From positions 14,039,764-14,103,763 of the forward strand of contig NC_092583.1 in assembly GCF_037975245.1 (NCBI RefSeq): DNA of 64,000 nucleotides, written 5' to 3'. Position numbers and translations under genes: made by a program. Every line of letters begins with the position of its first letter. Position 1 is the stretch's first letter. The DNA is from Apostichopus japonicus. Taxonomy: Eukaryota; Echinodermata; Holothuroidea; Aspidochirotida; Stichopodidae. This document shows, one piece after another, positions 50,095-59,860 of the stretch. Below the pieces are notes generated by a model that had not been told where the DNA came from, ran no database searches, and saw nothing but the letters and a program-made list of their open reading frames with translations.

Positions 50095-51902
50095 TCATAC
50101 AATTTTTATATATTACTTTCACTTCATTTTCCCTATTTTGCACGATTTGGTCAAAGTATCTATATTGGTGAAAGCATGGAGGTCTGTTTTTACCTCCATG
50201 GTGAAAGTAAGGCATGTAGCTTGCGCCATGCCACAGACGGTCGTGCGCCCCTCCCCCCCCCCCCACATATCTGTGCTGTCGGGAAAACAGGACACGGCGC
50301 ACATTGGATATTCGGGGTCGGACTAGCTAAAACAATTTTCACAGCAATGATCTCTATGCGGGCGTGTTTCTGTCTCTACAAGCGTGCAATTCTTCCACCA
50401 TGACCGAACATTGGTATGAATCCCTCCCCTCCCCTTCTAATTTCTAGTTTTCTCTACTTCGACACCTTCTGTAAGTATATCGTCTTCAACTGAGTCGACT
50501 GGAGGCAGTATAGACTGCAAAAGGGATCAGTTTATATTGTACGCTTATAAATCATAATATCATAGACAAGGGATCAGTTTAAATTGTACGCACATAACTC
50601 ATAGCGGGATTCCATATAACCCATGACAACAGAAGCGCTCCTGACCTTACATAGCTGGGAACCCATCAATGGTGTCTCCAAGTTAACCTGAAAGAATGGG
50701 AATTCAATGACCCTTTTATGCAGGAGGGAGTTGTTGTTTCAAGAGCTTAACACAGTCAAGACTAAACCTACAAACATACCACCGGTTACGCATTAAAGTA
50801 AATCACAAATTAAAAATTTATTCTGTTCGATAAAACTCAACGTTATAGATGAAAATGATGTGACTGTCATACTAAATTGAAACCCTGCATAAAACATTAC
50901 CATGTAAGGAAGCTGACAAAAAAAAGGTTTCTTCCAGAAGAAAGTGGAAAAAAACTTATATGACTCGTTTCCTATTTGTAAAGAAAAAGGACACTGGGCA
51001 AAAAACAAACAAACAAACGTACACAAAAACTGGACATTTGTTCGATCCGTCCAAGTTTTAAATGTAAATCATCAACTAATTTTTGTATGATATCATATTG
51101 GACAGCTAAACATAGATTGGCCTCTTTGTCAACTCCTGATACAATCTTTTTAATCTTAAGTCTAATCTACAACGCCAGTCTGTCTACTTCTTTCCCTTCC
51201 TCCGAGTAAACAATAATGAAATTTGGGGGTAGGCAGTGCCATAATCTGACATTATATACTAGTAATACTACTGTACATGTGAGTGAAACTATACACATTT
51301 TATATAGGCAATTCCCGTCATCGTTTATTTGATTTGTATGAAACTTTGGTCTTCCTTAGTTCAGTCGATGATACGAATATAGTTTCTTTTTTAAAAAAGA
51401 AAGAAAAAAAAATGGGTTTGAAGTCTAGTTTGGTTCTTGGACCAATTTGGATTGCTTTCTGTTCGCGTGCTTTGGTTCAATCGAAACTTTATATATAGAT
51501 AGAAGTCTTATTTTTTTTTGTTTTTTTGTAGGCAATAGTTTATTCCCAATGTTTTGGTTAATTAGAATTTTAGATTATGCATGACAGTAATACATCATTG
51601 TTCTTAGTAGAACCAAGTTCATGTTCAAACTCTGTGGGGTTTTAGTTCTTATAGACTTGTCATTGTAATTTACAAATATTACAGTATGACATTCTTCAGA
51701 CTTATTTTCCTCCATTTTTTCATGATGGAAGTAACCCGACCACCCTGCCTATAAAAGATAGAAATATAACATATAAATATAACAAATAAACTTTGTTGAA
51801 CTTACGTTGTTCTCTTCTCACTAAAGTAATGGTGGTTATGATGACACTGAAGAAGACTAAAAGCATTAAAATCAGCAATCGTGTGAAAACAGGTTGAGCC
51901 AT
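22555..51902 (-). CDS. Carbohydrate sulfotransferase, CHST8-14 / HNK-1ST family (3 exons)
   Basis: Golgi type II membrane enzyme that moves sulfate from PAPS onto a sugar of glycoprotein or proteoglycan chains. CDS: complement of 51806-51902, 26918-27036 and 22555-23445 (1107 nt, 368 aa, usual for the family). Both junctions keep phase and use GT-AG. Residues 8-28 are a single hydrophobic anchor after a short cytosolic tail, and residues 33-100 are a polar stem. The PAPS 5'-phosphosulfate loop is YIPKAGCTNWKR (~132-143) and the 3'-phosphate motif is FVRNPFVRLLSAYRDK (~194-209, conserved Arg and Ser). The DFIGRVETLDRD and C-terminal DFKLFGYED blocks are also typical. Several NxS/T sites fit a luminal catalytic domain. 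The start ATG has A at -3, G at +4 and an in-frame TGA just upstream. The exact acceptor sugar (GalNAc, Gal or GlcA) cannot be read from the sequence. Confidence 0.9.
23507..24503. mobile_element. GGTTACTTGCC-ended element with TGACC-rich interior (997 bp)
   Basis: Ends are perfect 11-bp inverted repeats GGTTACTTGCC / GGCAAGTAACC. A second GGTTACCTGCC word lies just inside the right end after a CA-rich tract. The interior repeats TGACC(C/T)CAAATGACCT-like blocks about every 300-450 bp. It lies in the sulfotransferase intron 2. It is related to the element at 32710-34034 by ends, the CTGCATAGGTT subterminal word and interior. Confidence 0.7.
25068..25175. repeat. 24-bp minisatellite (CCCCTTATCCCCTATATCCCAGAC-type)
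   Basis: About four to five head-to-tail 24-bp units, C-rich on the plus strand. Because 24 is a multiple of three, it gives Pro/Tyr/Ile-rich chance frames. Confidence 0.9.
26156..26168. repeat. Poly-C tract
   Basis: A C run of about 13 bases next to GGGGCGTCC. Downstream at about 26200-26223 the sequence GACCACCGTGTCCCCTTTAA resembles the end of family 2 TTAA-flanked elements, so a relic may lie here. Confidence 0.7.
26918..27036 (-). CDS. Sulfotransferase exon 2 (stem)
   Basis: Acceptor TCATTTCAG|AGGTG and donor ACTGAG|GTGAGA. It encodes a polar stem (VIAEYSTNDDGVLGHSTTAK, LSSEDKRKQKFGALDFSTE). Phase 1 in, phase 0 out: it is the only phase-compatible coding segment I found linking exons 1 and 3. 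Stem sequence is not conserved, so support comes from splice sites, phase and an open frame. Confidence 0.75.
28055..28298 (+). mobile_element. tRNA-derived SINE
   Basis: A tRNA-like head with a pol III A box (TTAGCTCAGTAGTT near 28062) and B box (GGTTCGACTC, 28107-28116) is followed by a ~150-bp unrelated body and a (ATAC)n tail at about 28281-28298. The head shows GGAGTG..CACTCC acceptor pairing. It is not a functional tRNA gene: the cloverleaf is imperfect and it continues into the body and tail. No clear target duplication was found. Confidence 0.85.
31107..31213 (+). CDS. Candidate plus-strand exon (weak)
   Basis: A long T/C-rich tract ending TTCCAG precedes a 107-nt open stretch (EESAQNVAEQDLIPYNSAYQ, WSREADTVKGCSLGK) that stops at GGGGAAG|GTATTT. 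It lies in a locally GC-richer patch inside the sulfotransferase intron, on the opposite strand. No family is recognised and no neighbouring exon was found. Confidence 0.15.
32250..32700. repeat. Dispersed repeat, left half (split by a nested insertion)
   Basis: Matches 47389-47590 through AACCAGAAAGCCAGYTGGCT, CCTTGCCATATA, AACCATCCCTTT..AATAATT and AAAGTCATCTAG. The continuation of the same repeat (TTTTGAGACCATTTGAGATAAC, matching 47608-47632) resumes at about 34058, after the element at 32710-34034. Confidence 0.7.
32710..34034. mobile_element. GGTTCCTTGCTT-ended element with DR4 motifs (1.3 kb)
   Basis: Perfect 12-bp inverted ends GGTTCCTTGCTT / AAGCAAGGAACC. The interior is two to three diverged tandem units of about 350-400 bp, each with ACAACTTGTCC, CTTGTCACACCTTGGCA and TTCACACACAAAG. 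It ends in a (CA)n tract and CTGCATAGGTTCC. TGACCT half-sites are abundant (see findings). It appears nested in an older dispersed repeat. No ORF of note. Confidence 0.75.
33937..33992. repeat. (CA)n microsatellite
   Basis: Two CA tracts separated by CCCATACATA, lying just inside the right end of the GGTTCC-ended element, where the related element at 23507 also has a CA-rich patch. Confidence 0.95.
36591..36620. repeat. (GAAA)n/(CAGA)n microsatellite
   Basis: AAGAAAGA repeats pass into CAGACAGACAGACAGA. This is a simple repeat with no further structure. Confidence 0.8.
38465..38532. repeat. G-rich low-complexity tract
   Basis: Several G runs of five to ten bases occur within about 70 bp (GGGGGAGGGG, GGGGGGAGGGAGGGGG, CGGGGGGGGGG). 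Four or more clustered G runs could form a G-quadruplex on the plus strand. Confidence 0.7.
40895..41450. repeat. Cluster of GACATA palindromes and CTCTGATTGG repeats
   Basis: Tandem, diverged units each pair a hairpin word with a GTGCTCTGATTGGA-like word. The hairpins include a perfect 16-bp palindrome at 40908-40923 and 12-bp arms around one base at 41004-41028. An inverted copy (CCAATCAGAGCAC) lies near 41419, past a (TA)n tract. It looks like a hairpin-prone non-autonomous element, but I could not define exact ends. Confidence 0.6.
41358..41396. repeat. (TA)n microsatellite
   Basis: About 19 AT dinucleotides, placed between the direct and inverted arms of the palindrome cluster. Confidence 0.95.
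42673..43010 (+). mobile_element. TTAA-flanked MITE, family 1, copy 3
   Basis: A 338-bp copy between TTAA at 42669-42672 and 43011-43014. Ends AGGGAGTGAAGACTCGCGC and GGCGAGTCTTCAATGCCT form an inverted repeat of about 17 bp with two mismatches. Same orientation as copies 1 and 2. Confidence 0.92.
44389..44746 (-). mobile_element. TTAA-flanked MITE, family 1, copy 4 (inverted)
   Basis: A 358-bp copy in reverse orientation between TTAA at 44385-44388 and 44747-44750. A poly-C run (44402-44418) has expanded next to its left end. Copies 3 and 4 lie only 1.4 kb apart in opposite orientation and could pair. Confidence 0.92.
44946..44997 (+). repeat. Short tandem duplication (about 26 bp x 2)
   Basis: TCTGAACGGTTGGATGTG and TCTGAACGGTTGTATGTG units follow one another, each ending TTAGAAG. 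A related word (CCTGGTCCTTTCTGAAGGGT) recurs at about 45671, so a longer dispersed duplication is likely. Confidence 0.8.
47389..48290. repeat. Dispersed repeat with TGACC blocks
   Basis: The left part matches 32250-32700 and the part after it matches about 34058. The body has two diverged internal copies with CGTCGAACATAGCCCAACAT / GGTCGAAAGTAGCCCAACAT and TGACCTT motifs. It ends in a GACAGACGGACGAACGGACA-type simple tract. It lies in the sulfotransferase intron 1 and is non-coding. Confidence 0.65.
50064..50094. repeat. (TA)n microsatellite
   Basis: About 15 AT dinucleotides, the source of Tyr/Ile-rich chance frames on both strands. Confidence 0.95.
50524..50605 (+). repeat. Short tandem duplication around AGGGATCAGTTTA
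   Basis: AGGGATCAGTTTATATTGTA and AGGGATCAGTTTAAATTGTA recur about 50 bp apart, each followed by CGC..ATAA.TCATA. Confidence 0.75.
51806..51902 (-). CDS. Sulfotransferase exon 1 (cytosolic tail and membrane anchor)
   Basis: Encodes MAQPVFTRLLILMLLVFFSV then IITTITLVRREQ, and ends at CAAC|GTAAGT in phase 1. A short N terminus with one arginine, ~20 hydrophobic residues and a following RRE cluster is the standard Golgi type II anchor. It lies 24.8 kb upstream of exon 2. The link to the downstream exons is by strand, phase and domain logic, so a transcript is needed to confirm it. Confidence 0.75.
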
Positions 51903-54228
51903 TCTTCAGCGTCCCCCTCTGCCAGTGAGAACTGTCCACTTCGAAATGTCGCTTATCTTCAAGACCGTATGCCGTCACTGTACCCGTGTGACAACAAAAA
52001 ATAGTACCTGGTCACGTGACGATCATACTTATCACGGATGCCGAAAAAACAAAAGCAAACAAAGACAGAATATCAATTTTGCATTAAATCTTCGCAAGAT
52101 TAATAACGAGGCTATAACGTATATGTGACGAATTAATTTGCTACAACATGATATTTCCTACACATTGTAGCCTTCCTCCATGGTTATCTACATGTTAATG
52201 CGTTCATCTTCCTTATAGTGAATAGTATAAAGCAAGCATATATATAAATCGTACCTCGGTCGAAGTAAAGTTGCGGGTATATATATTCCGTATCTTATAG
52301 GTGTACCTGATAAAAACAGTTTTGGGTAACCCAATCGTTTCGTTGTGTGTTCTACCTTCTTTCTTTCTTTAATATGAATCACTCAAATTTTTCCAAATTT
52401 TTCCACTGGTTTATAGTTTATGATAGTAAAGTGACTGTTCTATGACTTCCTTAGTCTTAGTTCAGAGAACTGTTACCCACTGAAACCACAAAAAGGCGTA
52501 CCAACATATGAGCTTCACAATGGCTTGTTAGATTTGCAATGTATTCACGTCCTTATCATAATACGGTCACAAACAGGGATATATACAGGAAGCTTGTACT
52601 GGAAAAGTAATTCGCTCTTGACTCTTGTCTCCATACACAATCATGTGCGACCCCTCAGTTTCGTTTATCATAGGTGCCAAATGATAACGGAATCCGTATA
52701 CTGACTACAGGCCAGTGTGGGACTGTAACGTATGACCACAATTAGCGATGAAATCAGAAAAACTTAAACAGAGAAGATATAATGCGGCCCTTCTCATTTA
52801 TGCAAGGGATTTAAATTCTGCCAGTCACCAACACAGTGCCAACCATATAAATTATCCTCATTGCAGTCTCTCACCTTGTAGAATACAGAGTTAGTATGTA
52901 ACCAATATGTAACCTTCTTATTTGCGATGAGTCTACGAAAAAAACAGCGATGCTGTAATTATAAAGTTGTCAAACTCTCTCACCTTGGTATATAATATCG
53001 ACGAAATAACATATCGTAGTTGCGGAGACTCACAACACTGTCTCCAAATGACAACTTAGACCTCTAGTCAATTTGAAGAATGATTCAACTAAAATATAGT
53101 GCGGTTATCTTGTAATATCATTGAAGAAACTCAACACCATCCCCTCCTTACTTTGATAACGCTGTGAATTGGATGTCATGATAATATGGCTGGTAGCGAG
53201 GCCAGAACAAAATAAGAACACATCATGCACGAGAACGATGTACTTTTTGGAACAGAAACAAGCTCGTAGTTAGCATGTATGCAAGCTTGGTGGTTACCAG
53301 CAGTTCTGAATCAGTGATTCCAGAAGTTCCTTCTAATTAATTCTGCACTAACTCACTGGCTGTGAGAAAATGCTAAATTAAAACGACTTGTACTCACAGA
53401 TATATTTTAATATACTGGACGTATGATGATCCTTCGTAACGGGTTATCTCAAGATAAAACTGGTCTCCGATCGATGGGTATAGCTTGAACTTGTTCAATT
53501 CCGACACGAAATGAGGTCATAATCATTTTTAACAAAGCCGTCGCAGCACCCAAAAAATATTTCACGGAAAACGAAACACAAAAGTCGTTGAAAGTTCCAA
53601 CAGCCCCTGTCTGACCAATGTACTACACCATTAACCGTAACCATGAACTGAAATAAATATACTCGTCGCGTCTTGATGTTATTATCAGCTGTCGGGTTCT
53701 ATACCTCCTTGTGTCACTACCGAGCAATACCCTGTACATATACACACGTGCACGTAGAATCCGTTGTCACATATATAAATACTATCGTTGGATTTACCGA
53801 GTGCGTGTATATATATACCATACACACTGACTATGCCCTGGGCAATCTCATATTTCAACGCTTACAACACAGTTTCCTGATTTGCGCTGACGAGGGCACC
53901 CTGTGTTCTAAACAGAAAGCTTATATCCTTGTAATTACGACAGGGAGCTCACACGCGGGGGAAAATTGTGTAAATGATGGCCAATCATATTTCATACCAT
54001 AGGTAATATTTTGTTGATCCTGCTTTGAGGAGGGCAAAAGCTAGACTGTGGTTACAGCATGCAACGGTATTTAGTAATATGTCATGATTTGCATCCCAAG
54101 TACGAGGTCTTTCAACAGAGTGTAAATAGTGTATGATGACATTATACGGTTCTTAAACTTTGTTAAAACAAGACAAACGTGGACAGGTATGACGAGGGGT
54201 GGGGTGAAGGGGAGAGGATTGTCAGGGG

Positions 54229-55305
54229 GAAAACACTGACTGAACTCGGGTCAATAAGGGGAAGTTTGACGAAGACACGGAAAAATATGGGTTAGAAAAT
54301 GTGTGAGTGATAAGGACGATTTGCTTTACGATGAAACTTCCTAGTTTTTTCTTCTTTTCCCCCCTCTCTCGGTGAGTGTGGGTATATTAGGGTTGGGTGG
54401 GGGGGGGGAGGAGGGGTAGCATAAGGGACTGCTCAAGTAGGGATCTTTATGGAAAGAGGATTTCAGTTATTCTGAAATTATGAAGTCGGTCATGTGCCGG
54501 AACATTAATATTATTTTTAGAACTTTATTGACTTTTGTGTTGTTTTAAGGATCTTAACAGTCGGTCATTAATTGAACTTTTCGCGAATGAATGGTTACTT
54601 AGCGGGGAAAGAACACTGTACTGTACCCGGGTCAATATTGGGAAGTTTGAAGAAGACACGGACAAAATTAATATGGGTTAGAAAATATGTGTTCACACGC
54701 TGATTATATACGCAAGGGAAGAAGAAGAGTGCAAAATAGGTGGGGTTGGGGGGGTCACGATCGTCCCGGGTCACTGATCGTGGCTCTCAATTAGATCACT
54801 TATGATATTTTCAACTGTCTGGATTCCATGTATGGCGGGTGACAACGGAACGATGAGGGGGGGGGGGGTGGGAGGTTAAATGGGGGAGGACAGCATTTCA
54901 GTGGGAGAAAGATTTTGTGCCCTAGTGCTGCCAGTAAATCGTCACATTGAGAGTGACAAGGACGATTAACTTTACGATGAAACTTCCTCGTTTTTTCTTC
55001 TTTTTTCTCTCTCCACCTCTCTCTCTCTCTCTCTCGGTGCGGGTATTTTTTGGGGGAGGGGGTATTTTTTGGGGAGGGGGTATTTTTGGGGAGGGGGTAT
55101 TTTTGGGGGAGGGGGTATTTTTTGGGGGGAGGGGTGGGCGTGGTGGGCGTGGAGGGTGGCATAAGGTATTGCTCAAGCAGGGATCTTTATAGAAAGAGGA
55201 TTGCATTGCAGAAACATAACACGTTTGAAATTATGCAATCGGTCATGTGCCGGAACATTAATATTATTTTAGCTTTTGCGTTGTTCTAAAGATCTGAGCA
55301 GTCTG
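54229..55305 (+). repeat. Tandem segmental duplication (two units)
   Basis: Unit 1 (about 54229-54572) and unit 2 (about 54604-55305) share GGGTCAATA..GGGAAGTTTGA.GAAGAC, GATGAAACTTCCT.GTTTTTT, GCTCAAG.AGGGATCTTTAT, GGTCATGTGCCGGAACATTA and a TTGTTYTAARGATCT end. Unit 2 is longer because of extra sequence at about 54700-54950 and an expanded G-rich minisatellite. Confidence 0.85.
55040..55135 (+). repeat. GAGGGGGTATTTTT minisatellite
   Basis: Five tandem units of about 16-18 bp (GGGGGAGGGGGTATTTTTT type). They lie inside unit 2 of the segmental duplication, and unit 1 has only a short G-rich counterpart. The tract gives long glycine/phenylalanine or proline-rich chance frames. Confidence 0.9.
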
Positions 55306-55313
55306 ACATTGTA

Positions 55314-55707
55314 CAGTGGTGGAGCGTCCATACAGTCAGGGGGCGGATGCCCCCCCCCCCCCCCGACGGACTCAAATGGACTGCTGGCGCCCTTTTCAGC
55401 TTTTTACCACTTTTTACTTATTCGCGATTATTGACATTTTTACTGCGCTCTCATCTACCTATTGACATTTTCCACATTTTTTTGGTGTAATTTTCTGACA
55501 AAATGCTCTAACGGCTATTTATTCTTCGTTTATCTGCAAATTAGCAAGGGCCGGAAAGGGTCATTTCCGGCGATCTAGGGAGTATCTTTACTCAAAATAA
55601 ATCTGTACGCTCCGCGTCAACCAATGGCGCTCCGCTTAAATAGTGTCGAAAGCGCCCCTACAGACCATTCTCGCCGCCACTGACCAATACCCGTGGCTCC
55701 GCCACTG
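55314..55707. mobile_element. hAT MITE (394 bp)
   Basis: Ends CAGTGGTGGAGCG and GGCTCCGCCACTG are inverted repeats with few mismatches. The 8-bp flanks ACATTGTA (55306-55313) and ACATTGAA (55708-55715) match at seven of eight bases, as expected for a hAT target duplication. A poly-C tract lies near the left end. Non-coding. Confidence 0.85.
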
Positions 55708-57735
55708 ACATTGAATGGTCACTTTTCGAAGCTGAAAGTGTTATAGAGTGCACATATACGCAGTTTATGTCTAAATTCATCCTATAACTTCTACCAAATG
55801 CTCCAATAGTCAGTTTTGGATGTAATTAATTGTAACACGAAGCCCCGGGATCAATTAGGGGGCGTGGGAAATTGGGAATATGCATTTTTCTTTTTAGATA
55901 TATACTTCAGTGTAAACGAGGACCTCAAAGGGGTCGACCGGGCTCTATACACCATAGTTTGCTAAGAATTGTGCCAAGTTATAATTAAACGCAAAATGCA
56001 ACATCATGTTTTATAGATCGGCTGTTTGTATTCCAACGGTAACACCCCTACCCGGTCGCGACCCCCCCCCCCCCCCATTAGGTTTGCAATTATGTGTAAA
56101 TAGTCGTTCATGATTGGTCGGAAAGGATACCGGTACGCCATTACCATTGAGACCTTCACTTCGCAGTTTCCAAAATGTTTAATCCTATAAGAACGGTGTT
56201 TATTCAATTGTTTCCTCTATATATAAATATTTACCCCAATGGAGATATATATAATTCAACAGAAACGTTGTGTAAATTAAGCCTTGATTATTCGCGTATC
56301 ATTTTCCAAATTTAGACAGGAAATCCAGACTAACTAGAGGCCTCCCACTCTAGTTGCAATTCACTCACGTATGGTACCGATACAAACTACTGCTTTAATG
56401 TTTTGTTGCGTATATTCATTCAAGACTCGTGAACTCGCATCGTGAAGTTGATTTTAGTGTACCCGTTCCACGAAACGAATTCCGATTTCAATAAAACGGC
56501 TCACGAATTTTGCATAACGGAAACACGAACCCAATGGAACGTAGCGTATGTATCATAAGTAAGGTCAACATGTGATCCAAGCATTAAAAGTTACGTTAGG
56601 GCGTTTGGATGGAAACTCCGTAACTAGACTTAACTAAGTATAAAAAGTCAATAAACCACAAAAATTAAGCACTTAATTTTTTTGAGTGACGTCAATGAAC
56701 TCATTAAAGTTTTGACATTTTATGGTATGAACCTTATCATACTTCTGACTGGGTGTATGTCTAAGTTCCAATTTCCAAGCGATGGTCATTATTGATGCTG
56801 ATGTCACGAGCAATCTGATTGGCTGAAAACTCCCTAATTGCAAACCTGTGTGGGAAGAAAAATTCGCTACCCGGTCATGTGCCCCCCCCCCCACCCCGTA
56901 ATGTAAGTTGTACCAAATGTAATGATAATTGGTGGTAGTTAGCAAGTGGCACAGCTTTTTTCACACTATGAAAAAGTTAATTACTTTGGGAAATATATAT
57001 ACACAATCACTTCTAGAACACTTTCATATGTGTAATCCTTTATTAGTTTAGCCTAGTTTGCATATAAAGATCTGGTTGGAATTGATTGTTGTCAAAAAAG
57101 TTCAAGCGATACCATTCCATCATACCGCTTTGTGGGAACATTGCAGTAGTGCCAGCATGAGAACAATATCACGAAACCGTATAACCGATGTGAACAAAAC
57201 ACTCAGGGGAAACATTCAATAATTAAAATAATTTTCACAAGTCATTATGAACTATGACGAGTATACGTCTTTATCCTCAATCAAATAATAATGGCGTGGT
57301 TTGGTGACATCTTCAAGTTGGCGCGACCCTTACTAAGACTCGTAAAAATGAAAGTATGAAAACCTCGCAGTTGGTGAAATGCCCTTGAACGTTATTTCTT
57401 ATCAATCTTTAGAGCTGTCAGGTCCGGGGGAGCTGTAGTACTTCCAACGAGGCCATTGTGAGATCTAACCACCAATTACCGATGAAGATGATAAATTGAC
57501 ATCGCCTCGCGACAGATCGGTATGTTTATTAGTCTTCTCTTTTGCAGGGTTAAGTTCATATATCCTCATGAAATGAGCTAAAAACGTACAGACTATATAT
57601 ATATACCTAAATAATATTGCAATTGCGCTGGTCACAACCTCGGAAGGGAAAGTGGCTGTGGGTTTGGTGGGTGGTGGGCTGTGGGGGAGTGGGCTGTGGG
57701 TGGTGGAAATAATTACCACTTGAATTGGGAAATTG

Positions 57736-57737
<2 letters not shown>

Positions 57738-57773
<36 letters not shown>
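57738..57773. repeat. (TA)n microsatellite
   Basis: About 18 AT dinucleotides, with a poly-C run 55 bp downstream (57826-57840). Confidence 0.95.
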
Positions 57774-57776
<3 letters not shown>

Positions 57777-58826
57777 AAACCCTATTTAATGTTTTGGTAC
57801 TGTCTTAAGCTCACTCATACGCCTCCACCCCCCCCCCCCCAACCCCGCCCTGCAGCCCTTAGTTGCATGAGCACAAGTAATAGGTGAGTGTGCAAATATG
57901 ATGCAATGTAGGCTACCGTAGTATATTTTCATTTCAAATTGAAGTTATATATACACACATGCTCCAACTAGCATTATCATATATAGTATCCGAAGGCTGA
58001 ATGAATAAAATATAAGCTACATTTCTTTCCAGCGTTCTCCAAACTATCAAAATTTGATTCTTTAAGAGGCACGAAAGTTGTCAACCGAATCAATGAGATC
58101 GGTATCATTTCAAATCAGACGTGAATTAATCTAAGTTAAAATATTATACACATACACTCATATACGAATAAAAACACGGACTCATCCACCTATTTGTTCT
58201 TTCTTATAATATAGTGTAAAATTACATACCCTAATTGAAAAACAAAGTATTCTATTTTCGAGTCAGACTCTTGCCGCCAAAAATAAAGGCCTATATATAA
58301 GACAACTCCTATCAGCGGTTGATGCATATTTACGACACAGTTTTCATGTTTTGATGGTCCCCCAGGCAATGCGGACTATCGTTGTTATTCCACCTTCACC
58401 ATAATTGTGGTTATCCAACGAATCTAATGCGTTATTCTGTAACGCCCTAAGGCCATATATATGCTCATTACGGTTCAGAGAAAAATATAAAATTTACATA
58501 TTTTCTTTATGATTTTCTTTGACTTCAAAGAAGATGAGTGGCTTCGAGAATGATCATTTGTGATAAAGTTCCCTTTTCCCCCAACTGATCTGAAGTGTTT
58601 TGCCCACTGTTGTTAGTCAATATATATGAAGAGGGGGTACACGTGGTTTTCTATCAAATTCTACGCGAGTTAAATGAGCGGAAACTCCATCTTGAAAGAG
58701 GTGTATGCTGGGACGGATGGGGTGCGGGTAAGGAGTCTTTGTGAAACAACTAATATTGCATTTCTCGAAATTTGCTCAATTCTGTTATTGAAATGATGAA
58801 TCAAGTGTATGCATCAAGTGCATTTC

Positions 58827-59197
58827 CAGTGGCGTCGCCAGAGGGGAGGAGGATGGGGCCGTGCCCCCTGGTGCCCCAAATGAAAGTTGCCATGTCCAAA
58901 CATAAAGGCTTAAGGCAGGAAAATACACAGCTTTCTAATTGTACTGACTATAATTTCCTTACGTCTATCTCTAAAACTCTGCTGATTTGTACGGTAGTTG
59001 ATGTAAGTTTCGGACTTGAAATGACGAGAAACTCAATGTTTCAGAGGGTTTCTCCCCCCCTTGACCCCCACCAGGGTCCATATGGCGGGCCTCTGCAACC
59101 CACGCCGACATGGCTTCTTGCTCCGACGCCAGTTGGCACCTCCCCCCAATGTTGCTCCCCACCCTCAGCACTTGCAATTTTTATGGCCACGCCACTT
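58827..59197. mobile_element. hAT-like relic (probable)
   Basis: The left CAGTGGCGTCGCCAGAGGGG faces the right GGCCACGCCACT, with G/C-rich tracts just inside both ends, typical of hAT MITEs. No convincing target duplication is seen, so the boundaries are approximate. Confidence 0.45.
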
Positions 59198-59668
59198 CAT
59201 TGAAGCATATTTACGTGTGGCAGAGGGGCGTGTATATAAAAGATCTTTCATTTTGCGCTAAATATGATTTCGATGTGAAGGTTGGCAGCATATTCTTCCA
59301 AAGAGCGAGTCAGAGCAGAATTAATTTACTAAATGCGCCTCCCATCTTTTTAAGGATTGCCTTGAAATACAAATATCTTGAAATCACTGTTGTTTTGTGG
59401 TCCAAGTGTTCTTGGTCAAAATTGTCTTACGTCGTTGCTATCAATTCCTTGATCTGAACACACACCTTTCAATTGTGTGCCTACCTTTATTCGCGTGTAA
59501 TACCGATGCGCTTACGTGCAAATGGCATGATTTTTGAGAACTTGTTTTCCTTCGTCGGTTTTGTAAAGCACATTGTGTTGAAATACAAATATTCTGATAT
59601 TATAATCACTATAGCAACATCTACGATATTAAGAGGATATGATTTATTTGACATTCTAACTTTTATAT

Positions 59669-59860
59669 ACTTTTTAAGAAAAAGTCGCCCAGGAAAGAAC
59701 CTGGGCACGAAAACCAAACTACCAAACGACTGATCCGCTCTCAGCCCCAGTACCCTTGCATCGGGACTGTGACTGTGTGATCATCGTCAGGTGTGCATCA
59801 CCATTCCCGAAGGGAACAGATACTACACATGATCTTAGCCAAAAGGCCGAGAAGCGATGC
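59669..59860 (-). mobile_element. U2 snRNA-headed SINE-like element
   Basis: Read on the minus strand, 59858-59814 is nearly identical to the first 45 nt of U2 snRNA (CGCTTCTCGGCCTTTTGGCT, then the branch-site recognition GTAGTA in GTGTAGTATCTGTTC), with about one difference. The sequence then leaves U2 entirely: it has a TTCCC-TTCG-GGAA hairpin, a GGTG..CACC hairpin, a GCCCAGG..CCTGGGC hairpin (59687-59706) and a T5 run. The element is flanked by a perfect 11-bp direct repeat AACTTTTATAT (59658-59668 and 59861-59871), the mark of retroposition. It is not a functional U2 gene, because the Sm-site and 3' U2 domains are absent. SINEs with snRNA heads are known in other animals. Confidence 0.8.

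Larger units (their letters stand above)
51903..59657. other. Upstream flank of the sulfotransferase gene; no further gene seen
   Basis: No exon with recognisable protein content was found. The sulfotransferase promoter, and any 5'-UTR exon, should lie in the first kilobases, but I cannot point to a TATA or initiator with confidence. The region contains a tandem segmental duplication (54229-55305), a hAT MITE (55314-55707), a hAT-like relic (58827-59197), microsatellites and many C/G runs. Confidence 0.55.

Noticed and set aside
54800-55206. Proline- and lysine-rich frames (KYPLP, NTPSP repeats)
   Set aside because: They are translations of the GAGGGGGTATTTTT minisatellite and a CT-rich tract, and several frames are open over the same bases.
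59679-59860. Functional U2 snRNA gene
   Set aside because: Only the first ~45 nt match U2. The Sm site and stems III/IV are missing, and an 11-bp target duplication shows a retroposed origin.
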